DNA of 64,000 bases from Siphonodentalium dalli. Its lineage: Eukaryota > Mollusca > Scaphopoda > Gadilida > Siphonodentaliidae. Position 1 is the stretch's first letter, and every line of letters begins with the position of its first letter. A program made the translations under genes and the position numbers. The stretch covers positions 123,122,126 to 123,186,125 of the forward strand of contig CP136069.1 in assembly GCA_032622095.1 (NCBI GenBank), given 5' to 3'. Below the pieces are notes generated by a model, which was given only the letters and a program-made list of their open reading frames with translations, searched no databases and was not told where the DNA came from. Of the stretch, positions 1-12,245 are shown piece after piece.

Positions 1-58
1 GTTGTTGTTGAATCTGACGATATGGGGACTATCGATTCGGATTGAGTACCTTTTAAAT
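1..58. mobile_element. Truncated end of TTAA repeat family B
   Basis: The first bases end in GGATTGAGTACCTTTTAA, the terminal motif of a dispersed family whose full copies lie at 53,571-54,047 and 55,388-55,863. Only the terminal part is inside the window; the rest lies to the left. Confidence 0.6.
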
Positions 59-315
59 TGAAGGCATTATAATCTGCCAATGTGTGAACGTACACTAATT
101 AGCATAAGTCGGAAGTTTATCCACTGAGGCATCAATTTGTGTAGACCATGCAGTCACCTGTTTGGTGTTCATTTTCCGGTGGAAGAAATAAAGTAACTTA
201 TATAATTATGCACACCGCAAATCCCATCTGGCTCCAGTATTTTGGATTCAAGTTTTAAAAATTATTCCTAATTTTTAAATAACACACATGCTTCCTGTTC
301 CATTACTCCTTGTCA

Positions 316-474
316 CTGAGTCGCGTCATACTTGATCAATCCAGCCCGTTCCGTTTTTAGTGCTACAGGTCAAAGTTCTGAAGTAGCATTAAAGGAATGC
401 TACTCCAGAACTTTGACCCGTATCATTAAAAAAAACGGAACGGGCTGAAGGGATCCAATGTTGCCGCGACTCAG
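316..474. repeat. Foldback hairpin repeat
   Basis: An inverted repeat with CTGAGTCGCG at 316-325 and CGCGACTCAG at 465-474, and an inner long stem from CAGCCCG (342) to CGGGCTG (447) around a few unpaired bases near 392. Related single-arm sequence (ACGGAACCGGGGCTG, GGCCGCGA) recurs at about 28,640-28,740 and 52,430-52,550, so it is a dispersed family and not a local hairpin. Confidence 0.8.
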
Positions 475-479
475 TTATA

Positions 480-875
480 AGGATTATCCATGCTGACATT
501 TAAATAGGATATGCCTTTTTAAGATGCAGACATAATTTTATAACACCACCTTTCCTCTGCATGCAAACCTATTCCCAAAAGAGTACATATTTGTCATGCA
601 TCTCTTTAAGAACCAATTGGATGCGATGCGGCTCGTCCGAATACCAATAATTACACCTGCATTATTCATAAGATTCATATCCTCGTTCCTGCTAATTTGC
701 ACACGATGTACCTCGCTTTCTGAAGTGCGTACTTAGCCATGTACACGACGTCGTGTTGACAATAAGAGCTTAGTATGCGCAGAACTTATAGTCCGATATC
801 ACAGGTAAGTCATATACTTCAGTCTTTAAACTATTATCGCTCTTTGTATTTGTTGGAGACCTCATTTTCAAATGT
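480..875. other. Unassigned AT-rich stretch
   Basis: No open frame of note and no repeat that I recognise. Confidence 0.5.
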
Positions 876-1433
876 TTAAAGGGATACCGTACTCAAATAT
901 TGTTATTGGTTTCTATAGTCTGAGTCGTAGAATAAGGTAACCAGATTTCCATTATTTTAAAGTCTGTTGAGTACGAAGTAATGTTACTGATGGTAGATTA
1001 GCCGAATGCGAAAATACAAATTGTCGTTGTCGAGTAATTTTTGTACAGTTTTCAAGCAAATGTATGAAATAAATGTTATACTATATGCATATTTACGTTA
1101 TTTTATAGTCACCAGTCAATGAGTGGCTTGAATTTACGACCCGTATCAACATAATTTTACACGATCATGTATGTGTACCACGCGTTACCCAATCCACTAT
1201 CCATCAATTAATTTGATTGCGTCTTGTACACGGAAATTCGTATTAGTTTATGGCTCCAGCCATAAATTATATTTCTATCAAATTATTTACTTTTATTTTA
1301 AGTGAACCTATTAACTAGAAACGTTTACAGAATACATCTTAGACTCAATTTAATTATTTATATATATATTATCGATATTAGATCGTTATTATTACCGGGA
1401 ATTTTTTGAAAAAGGCGTACAGTACCCCTTTAA
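876..1433. mobile_element. TTAA repeat family A, copy 1
   Basis: A non-autonomous element bounded by TTAA on each side. The left end reads TTAAAGGGATACCGTAC and the right end GGCGTACAGTACCCCTTTAA, the inverse. It carries no ORF. Its interior (a TTGGTTTCTATAGTCT block, a GTCTGTTGAGTACGAAGT block and a TTTATGGCTCCAG block) is shared with 7,784-8,374. TTAA target duplication is used by piggyBac and Kolobok transposons; I cannot say which moved this one. Confidence 0.75.
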
Positions 1434-1465
1434 AGATGACGTATTTCTTCCCAGAAAGTTTTGAT

Positions 1466-2073
1466 TAGATTCATCGGTACATTATAAATTATAAATCAAT
1501 TACGACATAGGTACATTATAAATCAATTACGTCGAGTCTGATTAGATTCACAGGTACATTATAAATTATAAATCAATTACATCGAGTCTGATTAGATTCA
1601 AAGGTACATTATAAATTATAAATCAATTACGTCGAGTCTGATTAGATTCAAAGGTACATTATAAATTATAGATCAATTACGTCGAGTCTGATTAGATTCA
1701 TAGGTACATTATAAATTATAAATCAATTACGTCGAGTCTGATTAGATTCATAGGTACATTATAAATTATAAATCAATTACGTCGAGTCTGATTAGATTCA
1801 TAGGTACATCATAAATCAATTACGTCGAGTCTGATTAGATTCATAGGTACATTATAAATTATAAATCAATTACGTCGAGTCTGATTAGATTCATAGGCAC
1901 ATTATAAATCAATTACGTCGAGTCTGATTAGATTCATAGGTACATTATAAATTATAAATCAATTACGTCGAGTCTGATTAGATTCATAGGTACATTATAA
2001 ATTATAAATCAATTACGTCGAGTCTGATTAGATTCATAGATACATTATAAATTATAAATCAATTACGTCGAGT
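1466..2073 (+). repeat. 50-bp minisatellite
   Basis: About 12 head-to-tail copies of a 50-bp AT-rich unit containing GTCGAGTCTGATTAGATTCA followed by GGTACATTATAAATT. Some units are about 10 bp shorter because one ATAAATT block is missing. No gap or spacer separates units, so this is a tandem array and not a CRISPR. Confidence 0.95.
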
Positions 2074-2507
2074 CGGAGAAACAAGTCAACAAGAGATTCT
2101 GACTTCGGAAATATTTTCCACAAACTTGGACAGAAAAAGTGGTTGTTTTTAGACAATTATTCAGCTTATTGAAAACATATATTTTGAAAATGTTGATTAT
2201 CGTTGTGGCAACAGGGGCGTGACAACAGGGGGTGTGGTGGGAAATGTCGTGTCTGGCACATTAGTTCGAAATATAAGACCAAAAGTAGACTAGATTTGTT
2301 CTGATATAGTTGAATATGGCAACCATTATTTAGTGTGCATGAATTGTGTTGTAATAGACCCAAAATAGAATAGTTTTGTAGTTTCGATCAATGTTTTGGA
2401 CTGAAATGGGCATCAGTTGGAAATTTTAAACCACACGAGGTGTTGGGTAGTAACTGTTTAACAAGCTTGATATGTACCAGTTGGAACATTCTAACCCAAT
2501 GCGGGCG

Positions 2508-2530
2508 GGGGGGGGGGGGGGGGGGGGGGG
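2508..2530 (+). repeat. G homopolymer (23 G)
   Basis: An uninterrupted run of G on the + strand in AT-rich surroundings. Such runs can form quadruplexes and are also prone to length error in sequencing. Confidence 0.85.
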
Positions 2531-2661
2531 TACACATGAAATATCTCGGACATGAACATTTCGGTCTGCTTCAGTTGGGGTGCATTTTTTAACTTCCAAG
2601 TTGGAAAGCCCATCCCCGACCCTACTAAGAACCTCTAGCCACGCAAATGCTTGTTAAGAAC

Positions 2662-2972
2662 TTAACCCTTTAGCGGGTAGAACGACGTACGGTTGGTGGG
2701 TGGAACGATATATATGTCATTTGCGGTAGTTCTATTGTAATATCATGTTACTGTGTAAATAACTTCCAAACATTGTCTCCTAAATAGGCTAAAATCGTCT
2801 CCTATATAGGCTAAAATCGTCTCGTATATAGGCTAAAATCGCCTCCTAAATATATACAGGCCAAATTAGAATATATATTTTCAATTTTATTATTTTGCTC
2901 AGTTTATTTGCAAAATATATTCTCCCATGGGTATGACGTCATAAATGATTTACCCAACCACCAAAGAGTTAA
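2662..2972. mobile_element. TTAACCCTTT-type miniature element
   Basis: Bounded by TTAACCCTTTAGCGGGTAG on the left and, inverted, TTAACTCTTTGGTGGTTGGG on the right, with TTAA at both edges and no coding capacity. Inside (about 2,779-2,860) is a short tandem repeat of TAGGCTAAAATCGTCTC, unit about 22 bp. The ends resemble non-autonomous piggyBac-type elements. Confidence 0.65.
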
Positions 2973-4079
2973 GGGTTATCTATCTCCATTCTGAACTTTC
3001 TATACAGGTGCATGTAGGGGTATACGGAATAAAACATTTGAGTCAGAGAGACTAGAGAGTAGGAAATTTCTGTCAAAGGTAAATTTAGTTTTTTCAATTT
3101 GTTTTCGCGAATTGAGACAGAAAATGTGGCTATTTTTATAACAATACAATATTTTGTATTAAATATCTTTCTTTCATAAACATTTCATTGACCTTTAGGT
3201 GAATTATATGTTACATTAGTTGTTTCTCTTGTGTTTGTTTGCGAACAACGCTATAATCATTCCTTTAAAACGAGTTTTACAGATTAACAAAAAAATTATA
3301 TATTTGTTATTTTGGTATAATACCGGAGCAAGTTATATAAAAGCAATATGTCCAAATTGTCCTTGTACTATAGTGTTTCTTTTCCTGAATGATAATCTAA
3401 AAAAAACTACTATATAATTGATCAGTACCTACCAACACCGTGGCACTATACCAGGGCCAGTTAACCCAGCTCAATATATATATGTATATACATTCTCGGA
3501 TCAGTGCGAGACATGAATTTCTCCACCCCTAAATTTCTGTCCCGCAACTGATTACCTATAACGAATATTTGCGGCGTCATTGTGGATTTATTCCGATAAT
3601 GACTTTCTAAGTTACTATCTCTATCTGATTATCCCCTTGTCCAAGGGACGTATATAATTATTGCATGCAATGGTCACATGGTGGGCTTTTATACAAATTA
3701 AGAAAACCATAGCCAGAAATGGTAACGCCCTCAAGATCATATTATTAGGCACATATATAAATTATCATATAAAATATATTGGTTTCATGAATGCACCACC
3801 TCAGAATTCCGTTAAAAGAACGAATCCTTCAAATTATTACAACAACTACGGCTTATTACTGCAGGTTTCTCATTCACCACACCATAGAGCCTCTAAATGC
3901 GGACCAAAAATCTACTAATCGGATTAAATACTCACCCGATACTTCGCAATATCACCTTTAGTCTACATTCCAACTGAGACATACTTCATCAGCAATGTTA
4001 GCTATTATATATATTACCGTATGCATTGTGTTCCCCCAATAAAATCTTCAAGAGTGGCCCAGCCATTGTTCATACCTGA
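2973..4079. other. Unassigned AT-rich stretch
   Basis: Nothing with coding character. The short open frames here (for example 3,661-3,918) are of chance length and show no recognisable motif. Confidence 0.5.
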
Positions 4080-4235
4080 ATATCGAAAGTAATTAACGTG
4101 GTCATACAAGTTACATACTGCAACAATGAGACATCCGCGAAGATACATCCGCGAATACATACATCTGCAAAAACGTCTAACCGGTTCGCAATATACGTTA
4201 TTAATCAATATATATATGTATATCCCCATAGCTTC
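4080..4235. repeat. Dispersed repeat family C
   Basis: Contains GAGACATCCGCGAAGATACA, CTGCAAAAACGTCTAACC and CCCCATAGCTTCATAGCT. The same blocks in the same order occur at about 30,930-31,130 and 53,110-53,430. There is no ORF and I do not recognise the family. Confidence 0.65.
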
Positions 4236-4867
4236 ATAGCTCCTATTTTTAATTTAGTTTTTATATAAATTTTATTCGTCAAAAATAGCACAAGTAACGA
4301 ATATATAAACATAAAACAGTTCATAAAACTACAGTGCAAATACAACACATTTATTATATATGTTACTATTTAACTATTATATATTATTATACGGTATATA
4401 TCATACATGCAACGTCAGACATTGTTGATTAATCATTTCTTATCGAAGTTGTTTTCGTTACCTTTTTTTTTTTACCGTCGTTTCGCTTTTTTGATTTGTC
4501 GTAATATTTGGCGTATGCGGATAAAACAGTTTGTTTTATTTTTGCCGAAATTAAATTACATCTTCTGAAAATGATACCTGATGTATTGGTTATATTACTA
4601 ATCTTGGAAAATATCCCCAGAAAAAACGTTGGATGTTACCTGTTGGGTTATATTGTGGGAATATTACATTACTCTTCGTCTACTACAATTTCCTAAAATT
4701 ACTCGCATCGCGTGAAACCCGAAATGTGTTGACCTATGTATCCCCATAGCTCCATAGCTCCATTGACACGGCCAGATCAGCATGGCAGTATACAGCCATA
4801 GGGCGTAATTAACACGTTGTGTTAATACGTGTAGGCCAAGCCACCCGTACAGCTATTATTTAATAAA
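4236..4867. other. Unassigned AT-rich stretch
   Basis: Nothing recognisable apart from runs of T and TATA. Confidence 0.5.
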
Positions 4868-5000
4868 TAGAGCATGGCTTGGAGTGAAATACGCCGATAT
4901 AGTGCATAGTGAGGTTGTGTAGTTCACGACGCGAAGCGGAGTGAACTACACAACCGCACTATGCACTATATCGGCGTATTTCACGACAAGTCATGCTCTA
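4868..5000. repeat. Foldback hairpin
   Basis: Long imperfect hairpin from TAGAGCATG (4,868) to CATGCTCTA (5,000), with the stem continuing through CACTATATCGGCGTATTTCA and a short loop around GACGCGAAGCGG. It is non-coding despite a short overlapping open frame. Confidence 0.9.
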
Positions 5001-5439
5001 ATTATTATATTGTATCGAACAAATGCAGAAATTAAAGGCAAACCAGGAACGCAACGGGACTCCAGAGAAAACCTATGTAATTTTGATTTAGCAGTAGGAA
5101 ACTACTATTTTCAACTTTTACTAAGTTCAGACAATTGATGTTCGCCTTACTGAAGCTTTAATTTGGATCAGCGGCGAAATAACAAGTAGTTTCAGAACAA
5201 AGTTTGATGTAGTGTTCGTTACTATTTTTAGTAGTCAAAACTACATATACATAGTGCACGATGGGAGAGACTTGAAGGCGTAGTATACAACTACGACTAA
5301 TAGAGTCGAGTAGCCAACCAATCGGAAAGCTTGATTTCAATAACAAAGTCACGTGAGATACAATATTAGTTTGTATTTGGTCTTGATATTTGCTGTGATA
5401 TGTGAAATATCTTGATTTAACCCTTTCTCGGTGTGAGCT
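5001..5439. other. Unassigned stretch
   Basis: A 143-codon open frame on the minus strand (5,158-5,589) crosses this stretch and runs into the next repeat. It shows no domain or convincing coding character and is not called. Confidence 0.4.
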
Positions 5440-5600
5440 GCATTGATGCAGCATTAAGTGCCAGTGTATTCTCTTATATATACATGTCTCCCATAGGGAG
5501 CCTCCAATATATGCGAGAATGCACTGCTGTACCATGTTAATGTAAATATTGTTAGAGCAATGTATTCTCGAATATATAAGAGAATGCATTGGCCGCGTTC
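5440..5600. repeat. Hairpin repeat family D
   Basis: Carries TATTCTCTTATATATAC and ATATATGCGAGAATGCACTG, then ATATATAAGAGAATGCATTG. The family (ATTCTCTTATATATGCGAG and its complement) recurs at 23,121-23,585 and 30,640-30,810. Confidence 0.7.
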
Positions 5601-5955
5601 CATTGTGGTAGGAATGACATTGACAGGAGTGTTCACCAGGAAGTAATCGAGCTAACGAGCCTTTCCGTTTCCGTCATATATAATGGTATATTATTCTTAT
5701 AATATTCTTGATTGTGTCTGGATTCTAGGTGTGTCATTCTGGTCAATAATGCACGGAAGTGTGGAGCGTAGAGCAACTGTTCGAAGAACTAAGCCATTCT
5801 AAGCCACAAAGGGTAATCCATAATGTTGGCACATTTATTTTGTTTCTACCCTATACGGTGGTTTGCACATATACGCTCCTATACTGGACCGATCGATGAC
5901 GATAATTATGTTGTCCTGCGTATCTCTATTAGTACATCTGCACTTCTCTCTGTCA

Positions 5956-5990
5956 GAGAGAGAGAGAGGGAGAGAGAGAGGGGGAGATGG

Positions 5991-6035
<45 letters not shown>

Positions 6036-6050
6036 AGCGAGAGAGAGAGA
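5956..6050 (+). repeat. (GA)n microsatellite
   Basis: GA dinucleotide array with a few GGG interruptions. The overlapping open frames encode only Arg-Glu repeats and are not genes. Confidence 0.95.
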
Positions 6051-7204
6051 GGCTGGTCGTCAGAGGGTTAGACCCGGAAGAAATTTGTAATGAAGGTTTC
6101 TTGGTCTCATTTTGTAGGGGAAATGTCATGAATCACATATCCAAAATCAGCTAGCTCCGCTTTGAGCGAAATGTTCTATTCAAAATGGCGTCCATGATGG
6201 CAGTTTGTATCGAAAAAATGGTGTATTTCTGTGGTAGATGCACCCGCTAATGGCAAATTAGTAATAACATTAAATATACACAAACAACGCTTAGTCGTAA
6301 ACCATATATGTAGAATGTCTGCCCCAAATTGGCCCCCAAAATGGACAAAATGGGATTTAATAGGGATGTATTGATGTAACCTTTTCTAGAAGCAGAACTC
6401 TATGTACTCAGAGCAGTCTCATGAATGTGACCGACCATCATTTATTTTGATATATGCAACATCAAACCTGTCGAAATTCACTGCTATAGAACAGTATGAG
6501 TGCTATTCATAAAGTAATTGGTAACATGATTGTGTAGATCATATATATTGTCCGTGTCTTAAAATAGTAGTCATATTTTCCCCGGGTCAAGTGATGAAAC
6601 ACATGGTGGTATACTATGAACACAATTTATTAAAAACAAAGGAGTATACCACTGACCATCTTCAATAAAATTTAAACAACAAAAATTCCTACATGCTCTG
6701 TGGCAAAGACTATGTTTAAACCTGGAAATTATATTTGGTTATATTCACTTAGACCACATACACCCGAAACATACTACGTTTTCTGCAACCGCATCGTCGC
6801 GTTTAAAATTATCCCAAATGTTACACATATCTGCTTCACACAAAACCATATATAGCAACATTGAGCGGTCAACGTTGAAATAATAACTTTAAATGCTGAT
6901 CTATTGATATTTAGCACAGATACGTGGGTGGCATTAGTAAGATATGCATGTTCAAACAAGATACTAAAAACAAATATTGTGCCTTGTGTGGTAGCATATT
7001 CCAGTTGTATAGTGCCGACGGAATGAGTTTGGAAAAAGAATTCTACAAAATCAGATATAGTATATATACGACCCAAAGCGTCGGGCTTTGGTTCGTTATA
7101 ACAACAAACTTGTAAATTACCACTACGTATTTTCACCTCTAGGTGGTTATCCAATATATTGTTTTGGAGGTAAAAGCTGCTAAGGCTAAATCAAATTCGA
7201 ATAA
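6051..7204. other. Unassigned stretch
   Basis: Nothing recognisable. The open frame at 6,774-7,154 (minus) has no motif and no coding signature. Confidence 0.5.
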
Positions 7205-7372
7205 AAACTATCTTGATCAATTAACTTAGCTATCTTGATTAATCAACTTACTATCTCGATTAATCAACTTAGCTATCTTGATTAATCAACTTAGTTAGCT
7301 TGATTAATCAACTTACTATCTTGATTAATCAATTTAGCTATCTTGATTATTCAACTTAGCTATCTAACTGAT
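7205..7372 (+). repeat. Short tandem repeat, unit ~23 bp
   Basis: Six to seven imperfect copies of TTAGCTATCTTGATTAATCA, some lacking a few bases. Confidence 0.85.
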
Positions 7373-7783
7373 GTGAGATAGCACACAATTTATTAGCCCC
7401 CAAAGTAAAGAGATGCTGAAAAGTGTTTCCCAGAGGAAAGGGATGTGGCGCCTATAATTGTCTCGCCCCATTATATCGTATATTTGCACATCTAAACCAC
7501 CTTACACATATATCACAGAAACAAACTATCAACTTAAAGGATAGTTATTGGGGATAGCGTATATACTGATCAGTACACTAGTTATCAAAACTCGAGTAGT
7601 CTATATCGACATCCATAAGTGTATATATAGGTGTTACAACACAAGCATGTATTGATATTTCCTGAATTATGTACAAGTACAAACATATGAGTTTATTACT
7701 GACACCAGAACTATGACTATCATCGGAGAAGTCGGAAAATGTAATTATATATTCAAAATCGAAGAACAACTTCCCTTGTTGCA

Positions 7784-8374
7784 TTAAAGGGGTACTGTAC
7801 GCCAAATGTTGTTGTTGGTTTCTATAGTCTCCGAGTCGGAGAATAAGGTAAAAAAAATTCCATTATTTGAAAGTCTGTTGAGTACGAAGTCATGTTACGG
7901 ATGACAAATTTACCGGAATGCAAAAATACAAATTGTCGTTGTCGAGTAATTTTTGTAAAGTTTTCAACCAAATGAATCAAATAAAAGTTATATTATATGC
8001 ATACTAGTCCCATATAATCATTTAAGTTATTGTATCGTCGCTAGTCAGTGAGTGGCTTGAGTGTTCTCACCGTATCATCATAATATTTTAAGCAATCGTG
8101 TGTGCGATCGGTTTAAAAATCCAGTATCCCTCAATTACTATTTTTGATTACGGTAATTCGTAATTTAATTGACGCCATTTTATGGCTCCAGTCATAAATT
8201 CAATTTATATCAAATTATTAACTTTTAAATTATTAAATTTTAAGATAGCCTATTAACCTGAGCGTTTACAGAATACATCTTCGACTCAAATTACTTATGT
8301 TTCTATATATTATCGATATTAGATCGTTGTTGTCACCGGAAATTTAATGAAAATGGCGTACAGGACCCCTTTAA
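7784..8374. mobile_element. TTAA repeat family A, copy 2
   Basis: TTAA-bounded element. The left end is TTAAAGGGGTACTGTACGCC; the right end is GGCGTACAGGACCCCTTTAA. The interior is collinear with 876-1,433, with scattered substitutions and small gaps. It has no ORF. An isolated matching end lies at about 40,618. It is non-autonomous and probably mobilised in trans. Confidence 0.8.
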
Positions 8375-9110
8375 CAGCTATGTTTGCGAACGTGGTACTT
8401 TTAAATGTATTTGAGCCACACTCGACATTAAACACATAGATTTCTTGCACAAACAATCGTTGCGTGCATCCCGAACCAAAACACCACTGTGCTTCTTAAG
8501 TCGTCTAACACAAGCGTCAATAGCTCTTGAGTTACCAATGTCACAGTCTTCTACACATCATCGTATACACAATATGTTAGTTAAATTACAAACTTATACA
8601 TTGTTACTTATGTTTCCCTCATGCCATATATAGATTTGAATATATTACAATTAACATTTGAGTCTATTGCACAGTATTTTCCAAATCTTCAGTCGACATC
8701 ATTATTAAATATCTGAAACTGTCAATTTATAAACTTAAATGTGGCCTGTTTCCACCAGGGCGGGTTTGTACAACCAGATCTCGTACCTTCTGGTCACGTC
8801 CTTACATACTAATAATTCGATAAAAATTGGAAAGGTTTTCTGTTCTGTAATCAGGATAGTAACATCTAAAAACAAATGAGTATAAAATGTATAAATTGAA
8901 TATTGAACCAATATTGAAGCAAGTTTATTTAAAAAATTTCTCCAATTTCCCTTTTCCCGGTTCTATTTCATTTAGTATTTTGTTTTTAATGCTTATACTT
9001 GCAAAGAAACATTGTGTTCCACTTATTTTCCGATAAAACCATATATTTACATACACCTGATATTTCTTCTGATTTCCCCATAGCGTTACGGTAGACACGC
9101 CCCCTTATTC
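8375..9110. other. Unassigned stretch
   Basis: Nothing recognisable. Confidence 0.5.
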
Positions 9111-9114
9111 AATG

Positions 9115-9176
9115 CGTTCATAAACCTATGAACGTAACGTGACGTCACTTTCAATGTCGTTCATAGGTTTATGAAC
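9115..9176. repeat. Hairpin with 19-bp arms
   Basis: GTTCATAAACCTATGAACG at 9,115 pairs with CGTTCATAGGTTTATGAAC ending at 9,176. The loop contains the palindrome TGACGTCA. Confidence 0.85.
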
Positions 9177-9229
9177 ACATTGGTCCCGGAAATAACCGGG
9201 GATTGTCGGACATTACCGACTGCTTGAGT

Positions 9230-9600
9230 ATCTAGTCAGCCAATACGCCAAGGATTTGATAGCAAACAATATGTAATCGAGGTTCACGATTGGATGGCTG
9301 GTGGCATCTAATCGCGATCACGGGTGGCACGAGATGCTCGATTGACTATCAGAATGTTGGTTATCATTTAATCCCATAATATGTCAAATATAGCGAATTA
9401 TCGAAATATAAAATACAACGAAAAAGCGAAATATGAAAATACAGCGAAATAGCGAAATAGCACGAAAAATCGAAATAGGAAAATACAGCGAAATATAGAA
9501 ATAGGAAATTATTTTTATAAACGAAATAACGGAGATATATGAAAAAGTGTTTTTGACGAAATAACGGACATATTTGGAGAAGTGTTTTAAAGAGCGTAAG
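9230..9600. repeat. Dispersed repeat E with CGAAATA array
   Basis: A unique-looking left part (GGGTTCACGAT-like, CGATCACGGGTGGCACGAGA) runs into a degenerate array of CGAAATA words. The same order occurs at 52,110-52,430, so it is a dispersed family. The 156-codon minus-strand frame at 9,364-9,834 is an artefact of this array (Phe/Tyr-rich). Confidence 0.75.
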
Positions 9601-9620
9601 TATATAAATATAAATAATAA

Positions 9621-9760
9621 ACGGCGGATTCAGCGTGGTCATGGGTTTTGACCGCGATAAAAAATCAGCAAACTCCGCATGAACCCCTTCGGGGTTCATG
9701 CAGTTTGCTGAAATTTTCTCGCGGTCAAAACCCCATGACCATGCACATTGAAACCGCCGT
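9621..9760. repeat. Foldback hairpin, ~60-bp arms
   Basis: ACGGCGG (9,621) to CCGCCGT (9,760). The stem includes GGTCATGGGTTTTGACCGCG and its complement, with an apical GAACCCCTTCGGGGTTC hairpin. Confidence 0.9.
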
Positions 9761-10181
9761 TCATTTCTTATATAACTGCAGCGACTATTGTAATACAGTT
9801 CCAATGAGTCTGTTTCAACGATTGAGTGTGTCACTCGCTTTTTGACCGACCAAAGAATGCCATGGGGCCGATCGATCCCAACAAGAGTGTTGCGCTTTTA
9901 TTTATTGTATCAGTATGAAATTTCTCTGGACTGGAATCGCTGTTTCATTAGATTCGGTAAAGCTGACATCTTACCACAAATGCAAGAACCGATTGAAGTA
10001 ACACATATACAGATAATAATGGATAAATGTGCACTAGCCTATATAGGTACATGTATCTCAACCGCGATAACGCAAACCCATTAACTGAGATCGTGTCAGA
10101 AGAATTACTGACCAATCAGGTTTATATAATAGCACATTTATGGATTAGTGGCTGCACAATAACTCATAATAGGTATCGATA

Positions 10182-12245
10182 CCAGGGGCCTGTTTCATGA
10201 AGCAAGGTCATAAGATTATCTTAAGATGGACTTAATCTAAGATCTAAGGTGGATCTTATGATGTAACTTTTCCGTTTCAAACGCGTTTCACAAAACAAGA
10301 TTAAGTCCTACTTAAGTAGTAAGTTAAGTTCCCGCTCATTTAGACTGGTTATCGACAATTTTCTACAGTCCGGAACGAAAAAATGTGGGTTTGTGCAATC
10401 TTTATGTACGGCATTGAGAGGTTATCGAGAAAGAGCCGAGTCCGAGTTGACATTATTTTGTGACAGGGATGCTGGATATCGGCTGGGGTGAGGTGGGCGA
10501 ATCAGCGCATGTATCTTAGTTTCTATAGTCAATGCATGGCCTTATATTCGCATATGGATCTTAGACTTGTATGAGTTCCACGATGTGAATTCGAACATGA
10601 GTACATCGCAGGCTCTTAAAATGACGAGCTTTGCGTTTACTGACGAGTGGCGGTGTCAGAAATAAGACAATATAATTATATGGATCGATGCATGACTGCG
10701 ACCATGCATTCACGCCGAGTTAATCAACTGAGAGGAATGACCAGGCGGCGATTTTTTTTATGTGAGCCGACATAACTGTATATTATCGACCACCGCTCTC
10801 TACGTGTAGCAATAATCAAAATAAATCGGCGATGTCATCAGGACACACATAGGTCATTTTTCGATTCAAAGGGAAATTAAAAATATTTGTTAGAGTAACT
10901 TTTTTATTATTTTGTATGCAGATGTTTTATGCGGTTGTCATAAAAAAAAAACATGACAATAATTTGGACAGCCTTGAAAATCACGACATATGGGCGTGGG
11001 CATAAACTCAATAAAAATAATATTCTCTATAGAAAATTGTCACTATTTCTAAAACATATTTTGATAAAGAGCGTTTGTGTTACCTTTCCTATATGACATA
11101 TCTGCTTTGTAAACAGCCGATGGAAATTTGGAAAGAGGAAAGAATCAATACATTAATTGATCTCATTTTACCCCATCTGACACACACACATGGAATAATA
11201 GAGGAGATTGTGAGCTTTGAGCTAGGCCATGATTCTTATCAAAAGTTTAATTCGTGGGTAATCGATTTTATAATATATATTATCTATAGGTCACATACAC
11301 AGCTGATAATTGACTATATCCTACATTCGACGAGGCTCGGGGTGGCTAGTTTGTCTCTGTGGGTTGGGGGGGGGGTACATCGTGCAATTTCCAACTGCAC
11401 CCGCCCCTTAATTGAACCGGGCCAAACTTCCATGTTCGCGATATGCCATGTCCACCCCACCCGTTGGATTTAAACTATCCAATTGTTATCTCAAATATTC
11501 CAACAGTCCGAAATTTCTAACCTGACGCCCCTAAAGTTGGTGATTTTCGGTTGCTGCTGTTTGTCTAAAACAACACATTCCTTTACTAGTTAGAAATTCA
11601 AACAATTGAAACCTATATATAGTGTACGATTAATGTTCTTGTCAGGCATGAAATTTCCAATTGCTAAACATTTTTACCAAAGTGTGTGTGTGTGGTGGGG
11701 GGGGGGGGGGGGTAGAAAACACACAAACCCCATTCGCCACGTCCCCGATGATAAGTCTGTACTCTGAATTGTTTTTACCAAATTAACCCTATGGTTATAC
11801 GGTTGGGGGGGGGGGGGGTTGCCCTCTCCAAAATTTGGTTTTGGAATGTTTGATGTACCAGTTGGAATGTTTAAACCCAAAGATAATTTGGTGTTGTTTA
11901 AGGGGGTGTAGTTGGACATTTCGAGGCGAACACCCCCTCTCACTCTGTAGCCACGACCCTGTATACAAGACGACGAATTGCCCACCCAGACAATGTACAG
12001 ATATCTCCGTAATTGCAAAATAACATAGGCCGCCATACTTGTGATCGATATGCCACTTATCACGTGGGTCTTAACTTTAAGATTATCTTATGACACCTCA
12101 CAGCACTCTTAAAGTTAAGACCAAAGTTAAGACCATCTTAAGTTAAGACCTTGTTCGTGAAACGCACTTATGACTGAAGTTTGAACTTATGACCATCTTA
12201 AGTCCCAACTATGTCATAAGTTGCTTTCATGAAACAGGGCCCAGG
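10182..12245. mobile_element. 2.06-kb element with terminal inverted repeats
   Basis: The left end CCAGGGGCCTGTTTCATGAA (10,182-10,201) matches the inverse of the right end, CCTGGGCCCTGTTTCATGAA (12,245-12,226), at 18 of 20 positions. Subterminal regions on both sides are rich in TCATAAG, CTTAAG and GTTAAGAC words, as expected of transposase-binding repeats. I see no target-site duplication and no transposase. The interior holds G runs at 11,368, 11,696 and 11,804 and a few weak open frames. Probably a non-autonomous DNA transposon; the superfamily is not assigned. Confidence 0.6.

Noticed and set aside
1466..2073. CRISPR-like or centromeric array
   Set aside because: Plain 50-bp tandem repeat with deletions inside units; no spacers.
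5158..5589. 143-codon minus-strand ORF
   Set aside because: Runs into hairpin repeat family D, has no domain and no supporting splice sites.
5823..6090. Arg/Glu-repeat ORFs
   Set aside because: Translation of the (GA)n microsatellite.
9364..9834. 156-codon minus-strand ORF
   Set aside because: Made of the CGAAATA array plus a hairpin repeat; Phe/Tyr/Leu-rich low-complexity product.
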